This document shows, in pieces, positions 59,245 through 64,000 of a stretch of DNA of 64,000 nt (position 1 is the first letter of the stretch; each line of letters starts with the position of its first letter). The DNA comes from Sinomonas mesophila (GTDB lineage: Bacteria > Actinomycetota > Actinomycetes > Actinomycetales > Micrococcaceae): the NCBI RefSeq assembly GCF_001999765.1, contig NZ_KV908329.1, forward strand, positions 34,763 through 98,762, in the 5' to 3' direction. The translations under genes were made by a program, and so were the position numbers. The notes below the pieces were generated by a model that was given only the letters and a program-made list of their open reading frames with translations, was not told the DNA's origin and ran no database searches.

Positions 59245-59378
59245 CCCCGGAACGTAGGGACGTGACCCCGGAACGTTGAGAGGTGACTCCGCAACCTTGA
59301 GAGGTGACCCCGCAACGAGCATCCTTTGCGGGGTCACCTTCCTGTGTTGCGGGGTCACCTTCCTGTGTTGCGGGGTCA
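59242..59378. repeat. 21-bp repeat array A7 (two opposed blocks)
   Basis: Four reverse units (TGACCCC-type at 59242, 59263, 59284, 59305) are followed by three direct units (GGGGTC at 59330, 59351, 59372), all in 21-base steps. The opposed blocks can form a long hairpin with TGACCCCGCAA / TTGCGGGGTCA at its tip. It fills the whole gap between two convergent genes and supplies the first gene's stop codon. Confidence 0.95.
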
Positions 59379-59379
59379 G

Positions 59380-60699
59380 TCAGACTCTGCTGCGCTCCGG
59401 GGCTGGGAGGCCGAGGTGCTCTCGGAGGGTCGTGCCCGCGTACTCCGTCGGGTAGACGCCCCGCTCCTGGAGCTCGGGGACGAGCCGGTCGACGATCTCG
59501 TCGAGACCGCTCGGGATGAGCCACGGGGAGATGTTGAACCCGTCCACGGCGCCCACGCGCGCGTACTCCGCGAGGAGGTCCGCGACCTCGGTGTACGAAC
59601 CGACGATGCTCCGCGCCCCGCGGGCGTTGCGCTGCCGCACGAACTCGAGGATCGTCAGCCCCTGGTCGGTGGCCTCGGCCCGCCACGCGGCGGCAAGCTC
59701 GAGCGCCTTCGCGCCGTGGAACGCGCTCCCCCGCGTCTCGGAGGTCGTCTCGACGACGGGGTCGACGTCGGGCAGCGGCCCGTCCGGGTCGTACTCGGCG
59801 AGGGAGCGGCCCCAGAACTGCTCCAGGTACGCGAGGGCCTGCTGCGGGCCGATCTGGAGCTCGCGCAGCCACACGAGCTTCTCCCGCGCCTCGGCCGAGG
59901 TGGGCGCGAGGACGAACTCGCTCGCCGGCATGATCTGGAGCTCCTCGGGACTGCGCCCGGCCGCGAGCGTCCGCTCGACGAGGTCGCGGCGGAACGCGAC
60001 GGCGTCGTCGAACCCGGGGTGCGCGGAGAAGATGACGTCGGCCTGGCGGGCCGCGAAGTCGCGGCCCTCGGGCGAGTCCCCGGCCTGGAACAGCACGGGC
60101 CGTCCCTGGGGGCTCCGGGGCAGGCGAGCGGTCGTGTCGATGCTGTAGTGCTGGCCCGAGTGCAGGACGCGCCGGCCCGGCTCGGTGGCCCAGAACTCCT
60201 TCGCGAACCGCACGAACGCCTCGGCGTGCCGGTACCGGTCGGCGTGGTCGAGGTACCCGCCGCGGCGGAAGTTCTCCCCGGTCCACGCATTGTCCGTCGT
60301 GACCACGTTCCACGCCGCGCGCCCGCCCGAGAGCGCATCGAGCGAGGCGAGCCGCCCGGCGAGGTCGGCCGGGTCGTTGTACGTCGTGTTCTGCGTCGCG
60401 ACGAGCCCGATCCTGCTCGTGACGCCCGCGAGCGCGGCGAGCATGGTCTGCGCGTCGGGCCGCCCCGCGACGTCGAGCTCGTGCACGCGGCCGAGGTGCT
60501 CGCGCAGCCGCAGGCCTTCGCCGAGGAAGAACGCGGCGAAGAGCCCTCGCTCGGCGGTCTGGGCGACCCGGCGGAAGGACTGGAAGTCCGTCTGGGACCC
60601 GGACTGCGGCAGCTTCCAGACGGTCCCGGAGTTGACGCCCTGGAAGAACACGCCGAACTGCAGGCTGCCGCTCGGGGTGAAGTCGGGATGGATGCTCAT
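59380..60699 (-). CDS. NtaA/SnaA/DszA-type flavin-dependent monooxygenase
   Basis: A 439-aa group C flavin monooxygenase of the NtaA/SnaA/DszA branch. Seen: LGRVHELDVAGRPDAQTML, ATQNTTYNDPADLAGRLASL, SGGRAAWNVVTTDNAWTGEN and the later GRPVLFQAGDSPEGRDFAA. It needs reduced FMN from a partner reductase, which is not in the window. AGGAGG lies before the ATG at 60699, which overlaps the stop of the next LLM gene. Related YtnJ proteins act on sulfur or N-acylated amino-acid compounds. Confidence 0.9.
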   Translation of the reverse strand: MSIHPDFTPSGSLQFGVFFQGVNSGTVWKLPQSGSQTDFQSFRRVAQTAERGLFAAFFLGEGLRLREHLGRVHELDVAGRPDAQTMLAALAGVTSRIGLVATQNTTYNDPADLAGRLASLDALSGGRAAWNVVTTDNAWTGENFRRGGYLDHADRYRHAEAFVRFAKEFWATEPGRRVLHSGQHYSIDTTARLPRSPQGRPVLFQAGDSPEGRDFAARQADVIFSAHPGFDDAVAFRRDLVERTLAAGRSPEELQIMPASEFVLAPTSAEAREKLVWLRELQIGPQQALAYLEQFWGRSLAEYDPDGPLPDVDPVVETTSETRGSAFHGAKALELAAAWRAEATDQGLTILEFVRQRNARGARSIVGSYTEVADLLAEYARVGAVDGFNISPWLIPSGLDEIVDRLVPELQERGVYPTEYAGTTLREHLGLPAPERSRV

Positions 60700-61772
60700 C
60701 GGATGCCTCCTGCACGGGTCGTGGAGTAGCGGCTCGGCGGCGGGCGGCGCAGGCCGAGGACGTGGCGGAAGGGCGCGTCGGCATTCACGGGGGCGAGGCG
60801 CCCGCGCCGGCGCAGCTCCGGCAGGACGAGCTGGGCTAGCTCGGGAAGCTCGACGCCGAGCACCGCCGGATGCACGCGGACCCCGTGGGCGACGCCGAGC
60901 AGCTCGCCGAGGTAGTCGGCCAGCTCACGCGGGCCGCCGGCGAAGAGCGCGTGCGGCAACTCCCACGCGCTCAAAGCGTCGAGCTCCGCGAGCCGGTCCG
61001 CGCCCGAGCGCCCCCGCGCGTCGAGGACGACGTCGAGCTCTGCCAGGACGATGTGCTCGGGGTACGCCTCCCGGGCCGCGGCGGCCTCGGCGACGAGCAG
61101 GTCCCCCGCGGGCGCGGAGACAAGCAGGACGTCGGCCTGCCCCGCCGGCACGAGCCCGTACGGGGCGAGGACGGGCAGCTGCCCCTGGGGCGGGCGCGGG
61201 ATGATCGAGGGCCCCTTGACCGAGAACGAGCGGCCGCGGAAGTCGGCGTAGTGGACGCGGTCGGCGTCGAGGTACCGACCCGTGGCCACGTCCCGGATCT
61301 CGGCCGTGTCCTCCCACGTGTCCCACAGGCGCCGGGCTGCCTCGACGGCGTCGGACGCCTCGTCGAGCGCGTCGTCGGCCCCGAGCGGGCCGCGCCCGAG
61401 GGCCGCGAGCCGCGGGGCGGAGCCGTCGGCCGCGACGAGCCAGCCGGCCCGCCCGTAGCTGATGTAGTCCAGGCTCGCGAGCTGGGTCGAGACGTGGAAC
61501 GGCTCGGAGGCGACGGCGTCGACCTCCGGCACGAGCGCAATGGTGCGCGTGTGCGGCGCGGCGAGGGCGGCGCGCTGGACGGCGTCGGCGCGGGGCGCCG
61601 CGAGCGGCGCGCGGGCGGCGTCGGGCAGGGTCGCGAAGTGGAAGCCGGCGGACTCGGCGTCGAGCACCTCGCGCACGACGGCGGCCGCATCCAAGGCGGG
61701 CACCTCGCCGATCCGCCACACCGCCGGGTGGGCGTCGCCGAGGTCGATGCCGATGATGCCTCGCTGTATCAT
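60696..61772 (-). CDS. LLM-class flavin-dependent oxidoreductase, divergent
   Basis: A 358-aa luciferase-like monooxygenase. Seen: LDAESAGFHFATLPD near the N-terminus and HVSTQLASLDYISYGRAGWL, the family's SxGR region in altered form. The sequence is more divergent than its two neighbours, and the residues expected to bind FMN phosphate are not clear. It overlaps both neighbours by four bases, so it is a fixed part of the operon. Confidence 0.8.
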   Translation of the reverse strand: MIQRGIIGIDLGDAHPAVWRIGEVPALDAAAVVREVLDAESAGFHFATLPDAARAPLAAPRADAVQRAALAAPHTRTIALVPEVDAVASEPFHVSTQLASLDYISYGRAGWLVAADGSAPRLAALGRGPLGADDALDEASDAVEAARRLWDTWEDTAEIRDVATGRYLDADRVHYADFRGRSFSVKGPSIIPRPPQGQLPVLAPYGLVPAGQADVLLVSAPAGDLLVAEAAAAREAYPEHIVLAELDVVLDARGRSGADRLAELDALSAWELPHALFAGGPRELADYLGELLGVAHGVRVHPAVLGVELPELAQLVLPELRRRGRLAPVNADAPFRHVLGLRRPPPSRYSTTRAGGIR

Positions 61773-62887
61773 GCTGCACTCCCTCTCTCGTCTGTCTCGG
61801 GGTCTGCTGTCTGCCCTGTCCTGGAAGCGGAGGGGTCCTCGGGACCCCAGAGGGTCGTGGGTGCGGCGGCGCGCACGGCGGGGATGACCTCGGCGGCGAA
61901 CCGCTCGAGCACCTCGAGCTGCTCCTCGAAGGGGAGCACTGTCGGCAGCGAGATGGACTGGAGGTCATGCCTATACAGCGCGTGATACTCAAGGATCTTC
62001 TCGATGACGCGTTCGGGGCTGCCCACGAGGGACGGCCCGTGGGCGACGGCGTGCTCGATGTCCCGGAATGGCGTGTTGTTGCCGGGCACGTCCCGGGCTG
62101 CCGTGAGCGCCTCGTACACGGGACCGAAGCGGAGCGTCGCCTCGCGAGTCGTGTCTGCCAGGAACACGCCACCGGCACCGCTGCCCGAGCCGAGGTATGC
62201 GTGCCGATCGTCGTGCCCGTGCGCGGCGTACTGCTCGCGCCAGTGGTCGATGAGGACCTTGTAGTTCTCCCGCGGCTGGATCGCATTGGCGGTGAAGAGG
62301 GGCTCGCCCCAGCGGCCCGCGAGCGCGGCCGAAGCGAGGGTCGTCGCGCTGCCATGCCAGATGCGCGGGGCGCCGCCGAAGGGGCGCGGAAGGGTCCTCG
62401 TCGGCCGCGTGAGGGGTGCGCGGAAGCGCCCCGACCACGTCACGCCCTCCTCGCGCCAGAGCCTGCGCAGGAGCGCATGCTTCTCCTCGAGGAGGGCCCA
62501 CTGTTCAGCGACGTCGAGGCCGAAGAGCGGGTACTGGAGCACCTCGTTGCCCTTGCCGATGGTGATCTCGAGCCGCCCGCGCGAGAGCTGATCCACGGTC
62601 GCGTAGTCCTCCGCCGCCCGGACTGGATCGGCCAAGGACAGGACGGTGACGCCAGTGTGCAGGCGGATGGTGCGCGTCGCCGTCGCGACAGCCGCGAGGA
62701 TCACCGCGGGCGACGATGACAGGAATGCTCCGGCATGCCGCTCCCCCACCGCGAAGGAGTCGAAGCCGAGCTCCTCGGCCCGCCGCGCCGTCTCGATGAC
62801 TTGGGCGAGCCGTTCCGCGGCCGAGACCTGCTCGCCTGTGATCGGGTGCGGTCCATACGGGACGATGTCGAGGACCTGGAAGCGCAT
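61769..62887 (-). CDS. LLM-class flavin-dependent monooxygenase
   Basis: A 372-aa luciferase-like monooxygenase. Seen: ARRAEELGFDSFAVGERHAG, RTIRLHTGVTVLSLADPVRAAEDYATVDQ (split across residues about 72-100), LSRGRLEITIGKGNE, and APRIWHGSATTLASAAL. It resembles the FMN-dependent branch that includes YtmO-like proteins. The ATG at 62887 overlaps the stop of the binding-protein gene (TGATG). Transcribed with the ABC importer. Confidence 0.9.
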   Translation of the reverse strand: MRFQVLDIVPYGPHPITGEQVSAAERLAQVIETARRAEELGFDSFAVGERHAGAFLSSSPAVILAAVATATRTIRLHTGVTVLSLADPVRAAEDYATVDQLSRGRLEITIGKGNEVLQYPLFGLDVAEQWALLEEKHALLRRLWREEGVTWSGRFRAPLTRPTRTLPRPFGGAPRIWHGSATTLASAALAGRWGEPLFTANAIQPRENYKVLIDHWREQYAAHGHDDRHAYLGSGSGAGGVFLADTTREATLRFGPVYEALTAARDVPGNNTPFRDIEHAVAHGPSLVGSPERVIEKILEYHALYRHDLQSISLPTVLPFEEQLEVLERFAAEVIPAVRAAAPTTLWGPEDPSASRTGQTADPETDERGSAA

Positions 62888-63888
62888 CAGGAGCCCGCCT
62901 GCACGAGCGTCTCGGCCGTCACCGTCGTCGACTCGGGCAGCGCCTCGTCGCCGAGGCCCCAGCGGTCGAGGACCTCCCGGTACATGCCGTCCGCGATCGC
63001 GGCGTTGAGCGCATCCGTGATCGGCGCGGCGAGCCCGTTGCCGCGCAGCGTCGTCGCGGCGACGAGGGTCTCCTTGGGCCAGCCTGCGTTGACCTTGCCC
63101 ACGACCTTGAGGTCGTCGCGCGTGTTCTCCCGGTACACGACCGTGGGGTACGGGCCGAGGTTGAGGTCCGTCCGGCCCGAGGCGAGGGCCAGGATCGTGT
63201 CCGCGTCCGTGGAGTAGTAGTGCAGCTCGGCGGGGGCCTTGCCGCGGGCCTCGAGGTCCTTGTTCCACGCAAGCAGGATCTTCTCCTGGTTCGTGCCCGA
63301 CCCGACCGAGACCTTCTTGCCCGAGATGTCGTCCGCGCCGCTGACCGTCAGGCCGGAGCCCTTCTTCGCCTCGAAGCCCATGTAGGCGGCGCGGTACGTC
63401 GCGAAGTCGAACAGCTGCGCCCGAGCAGCGTTGATGCCCACGTTCGAGAACACGGCCTCGAAGTCGCCAGACTGGGTCTTGAGCGGCCAGTTCTCCCACG
63501 AGGTCTGCTGCAGGTCCAGCTCGAGGCCCAGCCTGTCCGCGACGAGCTGCGCGAGGTCCACCTCGACGCCGATGAGCGTCCTGTTGTCCGTGGCCTGGAA
63601 GGTCAGGGGCAGGGCGCCGCCCGTCGTGGCGACGGTGAGCTTCCCATCAGCGGCGATCTTGGCCGGGACCTCGGCGGCGAGCGCCGGGTCCTTGTCGGCG
63701 CGGATGCGCTTCTGGTCCGGGGAGAGGTTGTAGACGACGCCGTTCTTCGCCACCGTGCTCGGCGCGGACGCCTGCGCATCTGGGTCCGCGCAGGAGCTGA
63801 GGGCGGCGGCTGCCGCAAGGCCAGTGGCAAGGACGACGGCGGGGCGCGCCGTCCGCGTCCGGCGCGTCTGGGCGCTGGGGTTCTTCAT
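62887..63888 (-). CDS. Amino-acid-type ABC binding lipoprotein
   Basis: A 333-aa family 3 solute-binding protein. The Arg-rich start and hydrophobic segment VVLATGLAAAAALSSC end in a lipobox (Cys at about residue 33). The mature part has GKLTVATTGGALPLTFQATD and LIGVEVDLAQLVADRLGLEL. The start may instead be the GTG at 63921, which follows a good GGGAGGTGA supplied by a repeat unit; this would add 11 residues. It lies downstream of an ABC ATPase and upstream of three monooxygenases in one operon. Paralogue of 58255-59244. Confidence 0.9.
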   Translation of the reverse strand: MKNPSAQTRRTRTARPAVVLATGLAAAAALSSCADPDAQASAPSTVAKNGVVYNLSPDQKRIRADKDPALAAEVPAKIAADGKLTVATTGGALPLTFQATDNRTLIGVEVDLAQLVADRLGLELDLQQTSWENWPLKTQSGDFEAVFSNVGINAARAQLFDFATYRAAYMGFEAKKGSGLTVSGADDISGKKVSVGSGTNQEKILLAWNKDLEARGKAPAELHYYSTDADTILALASGRTDLNLGPYPTVVYRENTRDDLKVVGKVNAGWPKETLVAATTLRGNGLAAPITDALNAAIADGMYREVLDRWGLGDEALPESTTVTAETLVQAGS

Positions 63889-63924
63889 AGTGCGGGCAAG
63901 CCTTTCTCGATGGGGAGACACGTG

Positions 63925-63952
63925 AAGGTCACCTCCCTGCGATGCGGGGTCA
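63925..63952 (+). repeat. 21-bp repeat A8
   Basis: One full and one partial family-A unit (cores at about 63925 and 63946). The partial unit's TCA (63950-63952) is the TGA stop of the leftward ATPase gene. On the mRNA strand the full unit offers GGGAGGTGA upstream of the binding-protein gene. Confidence 0.85.
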
Positions 63953-64000
63953 GATCTGGAACGCGGGCTCGAGGACCTTGGACAGGAACGCGCGCGTGCG
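63950..64000 (-). CDS. Amino-acid ABC transporter ATP-binding protein (C-terminal end)
   Basis: Only the last 16 codons are in the window: RTRAFLSKVLEPAFQI and the stop. RTRAFLSKVL is the usual C-terminal motif of GlnQ-type polar amino acid ATPases. It is the upstream member of the operon with the binding protein at 62887-63888. The final residues and the TGA come at the edge of a 21-bp repeat. Confidence 0.75.
   Translation of the reverse strand, partial: RTRAFLSKVLEPAFQI

Noticed and set aside
14419-59378. 21-bp arrays considered as CRISPR
   Set aside because: Units are contiguous with no spacers, too short, partly coding, and no cas gene is present.

Overview
The window is about 70% G+C DNA from an actinobacterium, most likely Micrococcaceae (Arthrobacter/Sinomonas-like). 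This is inferred from the mycobacterial-type NHEJ genes (Ku, LigC, POL-PE-LIG LigD), the bifunctional-type dCTP deaminase, an MrpA/B fusion, many leaderless starts with a TAnnnT -10 box 6-8 nt upstream, and the general gene content. No species can be named. There is no prophage, integrase, IS element or CRISPR array.

Layout. 1-3.3 kb: a redox pair (NmrA-like protein and RsrR-like Rrf2 regulator sharing an operator), then a SnoaL-like gene bracketed by two long palindromes, with a truncated GntR remnant on one side and an intact GntR gene on the other. 3.4-6.5 kb: a tightly overlapped four-gene operon (degenerate Lgt-like membrane protein, two small membrane proteins, and a radical SAM enzyme resembling the tetraether/membrane-spanning lipid synthase group). 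6.6-19.5 kb: a Rieske/DUF2231 protein and the NHEJ genes ku, ligC and ligD. A complete fructan/sucrose-type operon (GH32, fructokinase, ABC permeases, binding protein, LacI) lies between ku and ligC and is itself bracketed by two near-identical palindromes. 19.6-26.3 kb: gamma-glutamyltransferase, MHS transporter, quinone reductase, an HTH-MurA fusion and a VOC protein. 26.4-29.8 kb: a TPP-riboswitch-controlled YkoE-YkoD-YkoC thiamine-precursor ECF transporter. 30-36.7 kb: the Mrp Na+/H+ antiporter operon. 36.8-41.2 kb: MFS, a KhtT/antiporter pair and an ACT-like membrane protein. 41.3-47.1 kb: a complete L-lactate regulon (lutABC, lactate permease, lldR, four TGGTCNNACCA operators). 47.2-56.7 kb: DUF559-like gene, dcd, SRPBCC, amino-acid permease, GlxA-type regulator, tRNA-Gly(CCC), two MFS transporters, LysR and panD. 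57-64 kb: an AEC transporter with a possible cysteine leader peptide, and two paralogous amino-acid-type binding proteins flanking three luciferase-like monooxygenases, in an arrangement like sulfur-scavenging ytm clusters.

The most unusual signal is a set of tandem 21-bp repeats (family A, unit GGGGTCACCTCC + CAACGATGC; a related family B). They occur as eleven separate arrays of two to seven units. Several arrays supply the TGA stop codon of the gene they abut. Three arrays lie in frame inside protein linkers (LigD, LutC, the fused ECF ATPase). The unit contains the anti-Shine-Dalgarno octamer TCACCTCC. A second repeat class, 63-67-bp near-perfect palindromes (four copies), brackets gene cassettes. 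A third palindrome (two copies) flanks the DUF559-like gene. I do not recognise any of the three families as described elements.
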